Shown: in pieces, positions 41,562 to 50,155 of the stretch
How positions within the stretch are numbered: position 1 is the first letter of the stretch
Layout: each line of letters begins with the position of its first letter
Assembly: GCF_041154455.1 (NCBI RefSeq)
Contig: NZ_AP028664.1
Location: forward strand, 2,543,001 to 2,607,000
DNA from: Variovorax sp. V213
Lineage (GTDB): Bacteria; Pseudomonadota; Gammaproteobacteria; Burkholderiales; Burkholderiaceae_C
Length of the DNA stretch: 64,000 nucleotides
Direction: 5' to 3'
Translations under genes and position numbers: made by a program
The notes under the pieces: model-generated
What the model saw: only the letters and a program-made list of their open reading frames with translations
Told to the model about the DNA's origin: nothing
Database searches by the model: none

Positions 41562-43721
41562 ATGACAAAACAAATCCCCTTTCCCGCATGGCCGCTGTCA
41601 CCCGTTTCGCACGCAGTGGCTGCCGCTTTCCTTCTGGCCGCCTGCGGCGCGCATGCCCAGCAGCAAACCGAGTTGCCTGCCGTCACGGTGAACGAAAGCA
41701 ACGCCGCACCGCAAGCCGACGTGAGCGGCTTCGGCGATGTGCCACTGCGCGAACTGCCGCTCTCGGCCACAGTGGTCGACAGCGCACAGCTTCGCGCGAG
41801 CGGCGCGCGCCGGCTTGCAGACCTCACACAGTTCGATTCCTCGGTCACCGATGCCTACAACTCGGCCGGTTACTGGGACTACCTGACGGTGCGCGGCTTT
41901 GTGCTGGACAACCGCTTCAACTACCGGCGCGAGGGCTTGCCGATCAGCGCCGAGACATCGATCCCGCTCGACAACAACGAGCGCATCGAGATCCTGCGCG
42001 GCACCAGCGGCATCCAGGCCGGCACCAGCGCGCCAGGCGGGCTGGTCAACTACGTCGTGAAGCGGCCGACCGAGCAGGACCTGCGCACGCTGCGCCTCGA
42101 AACCACCAGCCGCGGCAGCGTGCTCGGCGCGATCGACCTGGGTGGCCGCTTCGGTGCCAACCGCGAGTTCGGCTATCGCCTCAACGTGGCGAACGAAAAC
42201 CTCAAGCCGCTGACGCACAACCTCGACGGCAACCGCAACATGTTCTCGCTCGCGGGCGATTGGCGCATCACGCGCGATTCGGTGCTCGAGTTCGAGATCG
42301 AGCGCAGCCACAAGACGCAGCCGAGCCAGAACGGCTTCAGCCTGCTGGGCAACACGCTGCCCGCGCCTGTCGATCCAAAAGTCAACTTGAACAACCAGCC
42401 GTGGTCGCAGCCCTCGGAGTTCAATGCGCTGACCGGCAGCGTCCGCTTCAGCCAGGCGCTCAATGCCGACTGGCGCTGGAGCGCGCAGATCGGGCAGCAA
42501 AGGCTCAAGTCCGATGACCGCCTCGCCTACGCGTTCGGCTGCGGCGCCGAAGGCAACTACGACCGCTATTGCTCCGACGGCACCTTCGACTTCTACGACT
42601 TTCGCAGCGAGAACGAGCGGCGCACGCAAACCGCCGGCAGCCTGAACCTCAAGGGCAACGTGATGACGGGAAGCGTCAAGCACGAGCTGGGCTTCGGCCT
42701 TCTCGCGAGTCGCGTGCGCAACCGCTTCCAGAACCAGGCCTACAACTACGTCGGCACCGGCAACGTCTGGGCCACGGCCGTGGTGCCGCCAAACCCCGAC
42801 GCCGTCACACCGCAGACCAATCGCGACGAACGCTCGACCGAGCTCTCGGTGCAGGATGCGATCCGCTGGAACGACCGCCTCACCACTTGGTTCGGCGTGC
42901 GTCATACGCGGCTCGACCGGAGCAGCATCGGCAACGACGGCTCGAACCCGACGGGCTACAAGCAAGGCGTGACCACGCCGTGGGTCGCTGTCAGCTACGC
43001 GATCCAGCCTGGGCTGCTCGCCTACGGCAGCTGGGGCAAGGGCGTCGAATCACAGGTCGTGCCGAACAGGAGCGATCAGTACAGCAACGCAGGCCAGGCG
43101 TTGCCCGCACTGACGTCGCGCCAATGGGAACTGGGACTCAAGGGCGGCGGCGATGCATTCAACTGGCAGCTCGCGTGGTTCGACATCAAGCGGCCGATGA
43201 CCAACCTCGATGCCTGCAACCGCCTCTTCATCACGCCCTGCGATGGCCGCTACGACGGCAGCGCGGTGCACCGCGGACTCGAGGCGGGCGCGCAATGGAA
43301 CACGGGGCCCTGGCGTCTAGGCGGCAGCGTCACGCTGATCGATGCCAAGCGCCGCGGCAGCATCGCCGAGCCTGCGACCAACGGCCAGTCGCCCACCAAC
43401 GTGCCCAAGCAGGTGCTGCGCGTGCAGGCCGGCTACCGCGTGGCCTCGGTGCCCGGTCTCGAGCTGCTGGGACAGCTGTCGCATGAGGGCCGGCGCAACG
43501 TGTTGCCCGACGGCTCGATCGCCCTGCCCTCATGGACGCGCGTCGATGCGATGCTGCGCTACGACACCAGGCTGCGCGGCGTTCAGACGAGCTGGAGCCT
43601 CGCCATCGACAATCTGTTCGACCGCCGCTACTGGAAGGAATCGCCCTACCAGTTCGGCCACGTGTATCTCTTTCCCGGAGCGCCGCGCACGCTGCGCCTT
43701 GGGTTGAGCGTGTCGCTCTGA
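41562..43721 (+). CDS. TonB-dependent outer membrane receptor of the thiamine operon
   Basis: Outer-membrane gated porin of 719 residues. A signal peptide precedes QQQTELPAVTVNESNAA. A plug domain follows (about 40-170) with ERIEILRGTSGIQAGTSAPGGLVNYVVKRPT. The long beta-barrel ends in the TonB-receptor C-terminal pattern NLFDRRYWKESPYQFGHVYLFPGAPRTLRLGLSVSL with a hydrophobic last residue. By homology alone it would be named a siderophore receptor. Because it starts 13 bp after thiE in the same direction, import of thiamine or a precursor is a better contextual guess. Substrate unproven. Confidence 0.85.
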   Translation: MTKQIPFPAWPLSPVSHAVAAAFLLAACGAHAQQQTELPAVTVNESNAAPQADVSGFGDVPLRELPLSATVVDSAQLRASGARRLADLTQFDSSVTDAYNSAGYWDYLTVRGFVLDNRFNYRREGLPISAETSIPLDNNERIEILRGTSGIQAGTSAPGGLVNYVVKRPTEQDLRTLRLETTSRGSVLGAIDLGGRFGANREFGYRLNVANENLKPLTHNLDGNRNMFSLAGDWRITRDSVLEFEIERSHKTQPSQNGFSLLGNTLPAPVDPKVNLNNQPWSQPSEFNALTGSVRFSQALNADWRWSAQIGQQRLKSDDRLAYAFGCGAEGNYDRYCSDGTFDFYDFRSENERRTQTAGSLNLKGNVMTGSVKHELGFGLLASRVRNRFQNQAYNYVGTGNVWATAVVPPNPDAVTPQTNRDERSTELSVQDAIRWNDRLTTWFGVRHTRLDRSSIGNDGSNPTGYKQGVTTPWVAVSYAIQPGLLAYGSWGKGVESQVVPNRSDQYSNAGQALPALTSRQWELGLKGGGDAFNWQLAWFDIKRPMTNLDACNRLFITPCDGRYDGSAVHRGLEAGAQWNTGPWRLGGSVTLIDAKRRGSIAEPATNGQSPTNVPKQVLRVQAGYRVASVPGLELLGQLSHEGRRNVLPDGSIALPSWTRVDAMLRYDTRLRGVQTSWSLAIDNLFDRRYWKESPYQFGHVYLFPGAPRTLRLGLSVSL

Positions 43722-43771
43722 ACACGAGTTCAAAAGATTTTCAGAAATTTATCGCGGCCGGATGGGCGCAC

Positions 43772-43800
43772 TCGAAAGGCCCAAAAAATCACGCTATAAT
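43772..43800 (+). promoter_or_regulatory. Promoter of tRNA-Asn
   Basis: A perfect -10 TATAAT at 43795-43800 lies 11 bp before the mature tRNA. A weak -35-like TCGAAA is 17 bp upstream of it. The spacing fits a stand-alone sigma-70 promoter for the tRNA. Confidence 0.65.
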
Positions 43801-43811
43801 CTGAGGCTTGT

Positions 43812-43887
43812 TCCTCGATAGCTCAGTCGGTAGAGCGCCGGACTGTTAATCCGTAGGTCCCTGGTTCGAGCCCAGGTCGAGGAGCCA
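43812..43887 (+). tRNA. tRNA-Asn (anticodon GTT)
   Basis: 76-nt tRNA including an encoded 3' CCA. The acceptor stem TCCTCGA pairs with TCGAGGA, followed by discriminator G. The D arm is GCTCAGTCGGTAGAGC; the anticodon loop CTGTTAA carries GTT at 43845-43847; the T arm GGTTCGAGCC is intact. It has its own -10 box and a strong terminator downstream. Confidence 0.97.
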
Positions 43888-43909
43888 CTACAAGCCGCAA
43901 GGCCTCTGG

Positions 43910-43948
43910 ATGCCCTGCTACTCAAAAGGTAGCAGGGCATTTCCTTTT
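43910..43948 (+). terminator. Intrinsic terminator after tRNA-Asn
   Basis: A perfect 12-bp stem, ATGCCCTGCTAC with GTAGCAGGGCAT, closes a 7-nt loop (tcaaaag) and is followed by TTCCTTTTT. It lies 22 bp after the tRNA end, so it should end the tRNA transcript. Confidence 0.85.
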
Positions 43949-43950
43949 TG

Positions 43951-44299
43951 GGCAGCTTATCTGGCAATCGCCAAATATCCAGTAGTTGAGCGCTCAGCGT
44001 TTGAACCACTCCGCGGCGATCGCCCCCCCTTTCCGCTTCACCTTCACTCAGTCGCTCGAGCGGACCCCAGGCTGGTAAACGCCGGCTTTGCCACCAAGCC
44101 ATCGAGTGTGTGGGTTGCGGGCCGAAGCGCGTCGCTATGGCCGACGGAGAAAGCGGTGGGGCATTTGTCTCCCTGCAGAAGGGTGCATACCGCTCATGCG
44201 CGCGTGCGGGGCAGTTTCTACAGTGACTTCACGGCGAAACGCTTTGTCCAAGACGGGCAAACAGGCGGCGCCAGTCGACCACCTCACTGGAGAACGCAT
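43951..44299. other. Non-coding stretch after the tRNA terminator
   Basis: About 350 bp with no gene that I can support. There is no integrase and no second copy of the tRNA 3' end, although tRNA-Asn genes are common integration sites. I see no further structured element. Confidence 0.5.
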
Positions 44300-44443
44300 A
44301 TGGAACCGCGCAACCTGCTACCGGGAAACTTCTTCATGAACTTGCTGCGCGAAGATGACGCAGACTTCTCATCCACACAGTTCGCTGCGCTCCTGGTGTC
44401 TTCGTATTTGCTTGTGTTGCTCGCTTTGTGGTTCATCCTCTGA
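44300..44443 (+). CDS. Small membrane protein, unknown function
   Basis: ORF of 47 residues with a GGAG ribosome site 10 bp ahead of its ATG. The N-terminal half is polar (MEPRNLLPGNFFMNLLREDD). The C-terminal half is one hydrophobic helix (TQFAALLVSSYLLVLLALWFIL). No family recognised. It stands alone between the tRNA and the convergent LysR gene. A good ribosome site and a clean transmembrane helix argue for a real gene; lack of known homologues keeps this tentative. Confidence 0.45.
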   Translation: MEPRNLLPGNFFMNLLREDDADFSSTQFAALLVSSYLLVLLALWFIL

Positions 44444-44588
44444 ACGTCAAGCTGCCGATCCACGGTCCACGACGCATCACCGCCACGGTCCGGAGGCCGC
44501 ACCCGACAATCGAACCGCGTCACCTCGGAGCAGACGAGCTCTCCCGCGCATCGGGCAACTCGCAACAAGCTCTCCGAGGTTGTTCCCT

Positions 44589-45512
44589 TCAAGGACTTCG
44601 AGCATCGCGCGCATCTCTTCCCGCCTCCGGGTCCGACGCATTCTCCTGCAGCCATTCCACAAAGCTGGCCACTTCCTTGCGCTGCAGGTGACGGGGCGGG
44701 CACACCAGGAAATGAGCCCGCACCTTCAAGCACCAACGCGGGTCGAAGACCTTCACCAGGCGGCCCTGATGAAGATGGCCCGCGGCGATCGACGAGCTGT
44801 CCAGCGCTACCCCGAGCCCCTGCACCGCGGCATCCAGCGCCATGGACGTGCGATCGAAGCGGTAGGCGAACTGCCCCGCGGAGAATTCGATCTTGCGGCT
44901 GCGGAACCAATCCCCCCACTGCACGACGTTGACCACGGACTGGATGAGCGGAACGTGCAGCAAGTCCTCGGGCGTGCGGAGTTGATGCCGCTCGATGAAA
45001 TCGGGGCTCGCCATCGGCTGGATGCTCTCCTCGAAAACCGGCTGCACATGGAGGTGCGGCCAGTTCGGAATGCCGTAGCGGATGTCGACGTCGACCTGTC
45101 CGCTGGAAAAGTCCGAATGCGTCACCGAGGACGACAGCGATAGCGCAATCCCCGGATGGGCCTGCGCGAAGTCCGCGAGCCTGGGCATCAGCCACAGGCT
45201 CGCGAAGCTCGGTGCGGCATGCACGTACAGCGCATTGCGCACTCCCTTGCGCACGTTGTCCGTGGCGGCGCTGATCGCATCCAGCGCGACCGACACGCGG
45301 GCCATGTACTCGCGGCCGGCGTCCGTCAGCGCAATGCTGCGCACCGAGCGCTCGAAAAGGCGTACGTCCAGGAGTTGCTCGAGCTTGGCGATCTGATGGC
45401 TCACGGCCGAGGGCGTCAGGTGCAGTTCGAGGGCAGCCGCACTGAAGCTCAGGCGACGCGCCGCCGCCTCGAACGCGAGAAGGCAGCTCAAAGGGGGAAA
45501 GGACGATCTCAT
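44589..45512 (-). CDS. LysR family transcriptional regulator, GcvA-like
   Basis: Regulator of 307 residues. The N-terminal winged HTH (LSCLLAFEAAARRLSFSAAALELHLTPSAVSHQIAKLEQLLDVRLFERSVRSIALTDAGREYM) belongs to the GcvA branch. The effector domain starts near residue 90. I chose the ATG at MRSSFPPL; a longer frame would extend into the divergent promoter. It is divergent from the SDR gene (117 bp apart) and is very likely the activator of the SDR-TRAP-transketolase operon. The C-terminus is rich in Asp/Arg (DPEAGRDARDARSP). Confidence 0.9.
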   Translation of the reverse strand: MRSSFPPLSCLLAFEAAARRLSFSAAALELHLTPSAVSHQIAKLEQLLDVRLFERSVRSIALTDAGREYMARVSVALDAISAATDNVRKGVRNALYVHAAPSFASLWLMPRLADFAQAHPGIALSLSSSVTHSDFSSGQVDVDIRYGIPNWPHLHVQPVFEESIQPMASPDFIERHQLRTPEDLLHVPLIQSVVNVVQWGDWFRSRKIEFSAGQFAYRFDRTSMALDAAVQGLGVALDSSSIAAGHLHQGRLVKVFDPRWCLKVRAHFLVCPPRHLQRKEVASFVEWLQENASDPEAGRDARDARSP

Positions 45513-45629
45513 CGGGTTAACCCTGCGTGACAGCAATTCACTCATCGCTGAAGAAGTGTCGTTTGTCTTCATGCATGCGGATGTTCATAGTTACCCCCAT
45601 TCCACTCACCGCACTCAAGGAGACAAACA

Positions 45630-46379
45630 GTGCTACTCACCGATCGTGTCGCCCTCATCACCGGCGGCGCCGGCCTCAATGGACTGGGATTCGCCACGGC
45701 GCGCCTGCTGGCTTCGCAGGGCGCCCGCGTCGTCATCACCGACCTCGAGGCTGCGGCGCCCGCACAGGCCGCCGCGACCCTGGGCGACGGCCATCTGGGC
45801 CTGGTCGCCAACGTGGTCGTCAAGACCGAGGTCGACGCCGCCATTGCGCGCGTGCTCGAGCGCTTCGGGCGCATCGACGTCCTGGTCAACAACGCGGGCA
45901 TCACCCAGCCGCGCAAGACCGTGGACATCACATCGACGGACTACGACGCCGTGCTGGATGTCAGCCTGCGCGGCACGCTGCTGTGCTCGCAGGCGGTCAT
46001 CCCCGCCATGCAGCGCCAAGGCAACGGCTCCATCATCTGCATCTCTTCGGTCTCTGCGCAGCGAGGCGGCGGCATCCTCGGCGGCCCGCACTATTCAGCG
46101 GCCAAGGCCGGCGTGCTCGGCCTGGCGCGCGCGATGGCGCGCGAACTGGGTTCCGACGGCATCCGCGTCAACTCGATCACGCCCGGCCTGATCGGCACCG
46201 ACATCAGCAAGGGCAAGCTGACCGAGGAACGCAAGGCGCAGATCGCCGGCGAAATCCCGCTCGGCCGGATCGGCGCCGCCGCCGACGTCGCCGGCGCCTG
46301 CCTCTTCCTCGCCAGCGACCTGTCGAGCTATTGCACCGGCATCACGCTCGACGTGAACGGCGGCATGTTGATTCACTGA
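45630..46379 (+). CDS. SDR family NAD(P)-dependent oxidoreductase
   Basis: Classical short-chain dehydrogenase of 249 residues. Cofactor motif TGGAGLNGLG is at residues 11-20, an acidic TDLE at 37-40 suggests NAD preference, NNAG is at 87-90, and the catalytic Ser140, Tyr155 and Lys159 are present. It begins with GTG behind a strong AAGGAG. As first gene of a catabolic operon with TRAP uptake and transketolase, it probably oxidises an imported polyol or sugar-like alcohol to a ketose. The 3-oxoacyl-ACP reductase label that similarity alone would give is not supported by context. Confidence 0.88.
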   Translation: MLLTDRVALITGGAGLNGLGFATARLLASQGARVVITDLEAAAPAQAAATLGDGHLGLVANVVVKTEVDAAIARVLERFGRIDVLVNNAGITQPRKTVDITSTDYDAVLDVSLRGTLLCSQAVIPAMQRQGNGSIICISSVSAQRGGGILGGPHYSAAKAGVLGLARAMARELGSDGIRVNSITPGLIGTDISKGKLTEERKAQIAGEIPLGRIGAAADVAGACLFLASDLSSYCTGITLDVNGGMLIH

Positions 46380-46410
46380 TTCATCCCATCACTACAACCG
46401 GAGACAAACC

Positions 46411-47388
46411 ATGAAGCGCAGGAACATCGCCGTCCTCGTCGGCACACTGATCACCACGGCAAGCCTTGCCTTCGCACAGGCGCCAGTCAAGCTCACCCTC
46501 GGCCACGGCTCGGCGCCGGGCAATCCGCGGCACGAAGCGGCCGTGAAGTTCGCCGAGACCGTGAAGGCGAAGACCAACGGACGCATCGACATCCAGGTAG
46601 CGCACTCCGCGCAGCTCGGCGACGACGCCGCCATGATCACCGCGCTGCGCTCGGGCACGCTCGACATGTCCGCCAACAGCCAGGGTGCGATGGCCAACGT
46701 CGTGCCTGAATACGCGGCGCTGGGCCTGCCTTTCCTGTTCACAGACATCCAGAAGGCCTGGCAACTGCTCGACGGCCCGATCGGCGAGGAACTGGCCAGG
46801 CGCACGGCCGCCAAGGGGATGGTCGTGCTGGGCTACTGGGACAACGGCATCCGCCATGTCAGCAACAGCAAGCGGCCGATCAAGACGCCGGCAGACATCA
46901 AGGGCCTGAAGATCCGCACCCCACCCGATTCGATGACCATGGACATCATGCAGGCGCTCGGCGCGGACGCACAGCAGATCAAGTTCTCTGAGCTGTATGT
47001 GGCGCTTCAGCAAGGCGTGGTCGACGGCCAGGAGAACCCCCTCACCAACATCGCATCGGCCAAGCTGTACGAAGTGCAGAAGTACCTCTCGCTGACCGGC
47101 CACAAGTACGAGGCCAACCCCTTCGTGATGGGCAAGCGCTCGTGGGAGAAGCTCAGCGCCGCGGACCAGAAGATCTTCATGGAAGCCGCGGCCGAGGCCA
47201 CGCAGGTGCAGCGCAAGCTCTCGAAAGACGCCGACGACAAGCTGGCCACCGAACTGAAGGCCAAGGGCGTGCAGGTCGACACCGTGGACCGCAAGCCCTT
47301 CATCGAGGCCACCAAGCCGGTCTACGCCAAATGGGCCGCCAGCCCGGCCGGCGACTTCGTCAAGCGCGTCGTCCAGCAAGCACAGTAA
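46411..47388 (+). CDS. dctP: TRAP transporter substrate-binding protein DctP
   Basis: Periplasmic solute receptor of 325 residues. Signal peptide MKRRNIAVLVGTLITTASLAFAQA is followed by VKLTLGHGSAPGNPRHEAAVKFAETVKAKTNGRIDIQVAHSAQLGDD. The TRAP signature GLKIRTPPDSMTMDIMQALGADAQQIKFSELYVALQQGVVDGQENPLTNI includes the Arg that binds ligand carboxylates in DctP-type receptors. A carboxylated or sugar-acid-like ligand would be usual for the family, which fits poorly or only partly with a neutral polyol. It follows the SDR gene by 31 bp. Confidence 0.92.
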   Translation: MKRRNIAVLVGTLITTASLAFAQAPVKLTLGHGSAPGNPRHEAAVKFAETVKAKTNGRIDIQVAHSAQLGDDAAMITALRSGTLDMSANSQGAMANVVPEYAALGLPFLFTDIQKAWQLLDGPIGEELARRTAAKGMVVLGYWDNGIRHVSNSKRPIKTPADIKGLKIRTPPDSMTMDIMQALGADAQQIKFSELYVALQQGVVDGQENPLTNIASAKLYEVQKYLSLTGHKYEANPFVMGKRSWEKLSAADQKIFMEAAAEATQVQRKLSKDADDKLATELKAKGVQVDTVDRKPFIEATKPVYAKWAASPAGDFVKRVVQQAQ

Positions 47389-47496
47389 TCAACCCCAGGG
47401 CAGGCAACGACGCCGCGTTGCAACGCAGCGAACGGCGGTCGTCGTCCCGACTTCACCGACCGCGCCCCGGCGCGCGTCTTCTTCGAGGGTATTGAG

Positions 47497-48021
47497 ATGT
47501 CGTTGTTCCTTGATTTTCTTGACCGATGCGTTGGCGCGGCGTGCCGTGGCGTTCTCTACGTCACGCTGACTGTCGTGTTCGTGATCCTGAGCGCCAATGT
47601 GGCGCTGCGCTATGTCGCGGGCACCAGCCTCGCCTCGGCCTCCGAGCTGCCAGAGTTGATGTTCCCGTGGATGATCATGGCCGGCGTGGTGTTGGCAGCC
47701 CAGCACGGCTCGCACATCGCGGTGGTCATGCTCACGCAAAAGCTCGGCGCCGCGCGGCGCTGGGTGTTGGCGGGCGGCTCGCTGACCGTCGCAGTGCTGT
47801 ACGCCTCGCTGGCGGTGGCCGCATGGCCCCTGATGGAGATCGCTGCCGACGAACGCAGTCCCATGCTGCAGGTGCCTGGCTCGGCCAGCGTCGGAGCCCT
47901 GATGCTGGGCTTTGCGCTGCTGAGCGTGGTGACGCTGTGCAAGCTGCCGCAGCTGTGGGCCGGCGCCACCGCGCAAGGAACCGGGGCCGCGGAAGCCCTC
48001 GCTCACGGAGCCCGACCATGA
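47497..48021 (+). CDS. dctQ: TRAP transporter small permease DctQ
   Basis: Small membrane subunit of 174 residues with four predicted helices (about 15-38, 46-68, 87-110, 130-150). The family segment SASELPELMFPWMIMAGVVLAAQHGSHIAVVML is clear. It forms the permease complex with DctM. The stop overlaps the dctM start (ATGA). A 108-bp gap separates it from dctP, enough for a processing or ribosome-loading signal, though no strong hairpin is apparent. Confidence 0.9.
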   Translation: MSLFLDFLDRCVGAACRGVLYVTLTVVFVILSANVALRYVAGTSLASASELPELMFPWMIMAGVVLAAQHGSHIAVVMLTQKLGAARRWVLAGGSLTVAVLYASLAVAAWPLMEIAADERSPMLQVPGSASVGALMLGFALLSVVTLCKLPQLWAGATAQGTGAAEALAHGARP

Positions 48022-49277
48022 CCGCACTCATCATTGCGCTTTTCATCGTCGCCGCGCTGCTGTCGATCCCCATCGCGCACGCGCTGGTCCTGGCCTCCGT
48101 CGGCGGGCTCCTCATCATCGACAAGGTGCCCGTGCACCTGGCGGTCGAGCAGATGATCTCCCAGACGCAGAGCTTTCCGCTGATCGCCATTCCCTTCTTC
48201 ATGATGACGGGCGCGCTGATGGTCAGCGGCCGGCTCGGCCAGAGCCTGGTCAGCCTGCTGTCGATGATGATCGGGCGCGTCCACGGCGGCCCGGCCCAGG
48301 TCGGCGTGCTGTCGTCGACGATCTTCGGCGGCGTCTCGGGCTCGGCCGTCGCCGACGCCTCGGCGATCGGCTCGATGCTGATCCCCTGGCTCAAGAAACT
48401 GGGCTATCCGGCGCCCTTCGCGGCCGGCACGCTCGCCGCGGCTGCAACCATCGATATCCTCATTCCGCCGTCCATCCCGATGATCGTGTATGCGCTGGTC
48501 TCGGGGGCGTCGATCGGCGCACTGTTCGTGGCGGGCATCCTGCCCGGCCTGCTGATGTGCGCGGGCTTCATGGCGGTGTGCTACGTGCAGGGCCGGCGCC
48601 GCAACTTCCCGCGCGACACGACGCCGTTCCAGTGGCCGGCGTTCTGGCGCCTGCTCGCCCACGCGGCCCCCGCGCTGGCGATGCCGGTCCTGATCATCGT
48701 CTTCCTGCGCTTCGGCATTGCAACGCCGACGGAGGTGAGCGTGATGTCCACGCTGTACGCCCTAGTCGTCTCGGGCCTGGTCTATCGGGATCTCACGCTG
48801 GCCAAGATCAAGACGGCCGCGATCGAGGCCGGGGTCTCCACCGGCGTGGTGCTGCTGATCATCATGGCCTCGAGCGTCGTGGGCTGGATCGTGACCTACG
48901 AACAACTGCCTGCCGAGTTCACGCGCTTCGCCAAAGAGACGCTGCAGTCGCCCTGGCTGATCATCCTGGCGATGAACCTGATCATGCTGGCCACCGGCAT
49001 GTTCATCGACCTGCCCGCGGCCGTGCTGCTCCTCACGCCGATGTTCGTTCCGCTCGCCGCCGCAGTCGGCATGGACACGGTGCAGCTGGGAATCATGATG
49101 ATCGTCAACCTGTCGATCGGCCTCTACCACCCGCCCATCGGTACCACGCTGTTCATCACCAGCACCATCGCGAAGGTGCGTATCGGCGACGTGGTGAAGG
49201 AGCTGATCCCCTTCTATGCCGTCGCGATCGCCCTGCTGCTCGGCTTCGCCTATCTGCCCTGGCTCACGATCCGCTGA
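48018..49277 (+). CDS. dctM: TRAP transporter large permease DctM
   Basis: Large membrane subunit of 419 residues with about 12 helices that couples solute uptake to sodium or proton entry. Family marks seen: FPLIAIPFFMMTGALMVSGRLG, SSTIFGGVSGSAVADASAIGSMLIP, TLAAAATIDILIPPSIPMIVYALVSGASIGALFVAGI and the C-terminal VQLGIMMIVNLSIGLYHPPIGTTLFI. It follows dctQ with ATGA overlap and precedes the transketolase genes by 38 bp. Confidence 0.93.
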   Translation: MTALIIALFIVAALLSIPIAHALVLASVGGLLIIDKVPVHLAVEQMISQTQSFPLIAIPFFMMTGALMVSGRLGQSLVSLLSMMIGRVHGGPAQVGVLSSTIFGGVSGSAVADASAIGSMLIPWLKKLGYPAPFAAGTLAAAATIDILIPPSIPMIVYALVSGASIGALFVAGILPGLLMCAGFMAVCYVQGRRRNFPRDTTPFQWPAFWRLLAHAAPALAMPVLIIVFLRFGIATPTEVSVMSTLYALVVSGLVYRDLTLAKIKTAAIEAGVSTGVVLLIIMASSVVGWIVTYEQLPAEFTRFAKETLQSPWLIILAMNLIMLATGMFIDLPAAVLLLTPMFVPLAAAVGMDTVQLGIMMIVNLSIGLYHPPIGTTLFITSTIAKVRIGDVVKELIPFYAVAIALLLGFAYLPWLTIR

Positions 49278-49315
49278 CGCCCCCTCGCTCCCACCCTGAC
49301 CTCAAAGGACCCTTC

Positions 49316-50155
49316 ATGTCTGATCCATCGACTCTTTCCGAACGCGCCTACCGCATCCGGCGCTACGCCCTGCGGATGGGCGAAGTACAAGGTCAAGGCT
49401 ACATCGGCCAGGCCCTGGGCTATGCCGACGTGCTGGCCGTGGCCTACGGCCACGCCATGAAGTACCGGCCGGAAGATCCGCAATGGGAATCGCGGGACCG
49501 CTTCCTGCTCTCGCACGGCCACTACGCCATCGCCTTCTATGCCGCACTGATCGAAGCCGGGATCATTCCCGAAGACGAACTCGAGACCTATGGCAGCGAC
49601 GACAGCCGCCTTCCCATGTCGGGCATGGCCACCTACACGCCCGGCATGGAGATGTCCGGCGGATCGCTCGGCCAGGGGCTGCCCATCGCAGTGGGCATGG
49701 CGCTCGGCCTGCGGCACAAGCGCAACCCCGCCTTCGTCTACAACTCGATGTCGGACGGCGAACTGGACGAGGGCTCGACCTGGGAGGCAGCGATGGCGGC
49801 CGCGCACCACCAGCTGTCCAACCTCATCTGCCTGGTCGACATCAACAACCAGCAAGCCGACGGTCCCTCCGGCAAGGTGCTGGGCTTCGAGCCGCTGGTC
49901 GACAAGTGGGCGGCATTCGGCTGGCATGTGCAGCGGGTCGACGGCAACGACCTGTCTGCAGTCGTCGTCGCGTTCGACGCCGCACGCGCGCTGCCCGAAG
50001 CCAGGCCGCGCGTCATCCTGGTCGACACGCTGATGGGCAAGGGCGTGCCCTTCCTCGAGCAGCGCGAGAAGAACCATTTCATCCGCGTCGATCCGCCGGA
50101 ATGGCAGCAGGCGATCGACCATCTGGACCAGGCGCAACACGAAGGAGCCGTTTGA
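49316..50155 (+). CDS. Transketolase, N-terminal (TPP-binding) subunit
   Basis: First half of a split transketolase, 279 residues. TPP/metal motif SDGELDEGSTWEAAMAAAHHQLSNLICLVDINNQQADG lies near residues 143-180, and catalytic-type His in SHGHYAIAFYA. The Gly of the usual GDG is replaced by Ser, an unusual but mild change. It must pair with the C-terminal subunit downstream; the TGATG overlap couples them. Split transketolases often act in special catabolic routes, such as apulose 4-phosphate or sulfofructose cleavage, rather than in the pentose phosphate pathway. Substrate unknown here. Confidence 0.9.
   Translation: MSDPSTLSERAYRIRRYALRMGEVQGQGYIGQALGYADVLAVAYGHAMKYRPEDPQWESRDRFLLSHGHYAIAFYAALIEAGIIPEDELETYGSDDSRLPMSGMATYTPGMEMSGGSLGQGLPIAVGMALGLRHKRNPAFVYNSMSDGELDEGSTWEAAMAAAHHQLSNLICLVDINNQQADGPSGKVLGFEPLVDKWAAFGWHVQRVDGNDLSAVVVAFDAARALPEARPRVILVDTLMGKGVPFLEQREKNHFIRVDPPEWQQAIDHLDQAQHEGAV

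Noticed and set aside
43794..44102. Open frame on the minus strand across the tRNA-Asn gene (STWARTRDLRINSPALYRLSYRG)
   Set aside because: This is the well-known spurious translation of the antisense of a tRNA-Asn gene; the protein-like pattern is only the complement of the tRNA.
43812..44443. Integrated element next to tRNA-Asn
   Set aside because: No integrase gene, no direct repeat of the tRNA 3' end, and the gene content returns at once to ordinary chromosomal genes.
45630..46379. Calling the SDR a fatty-acid 3-oxoacyl-ACP reductase (fabG)
   Set aside because: Similarity is only to the SDR fold; the catabolic TRAP/transketolase context speaks against a fatty-acid role.
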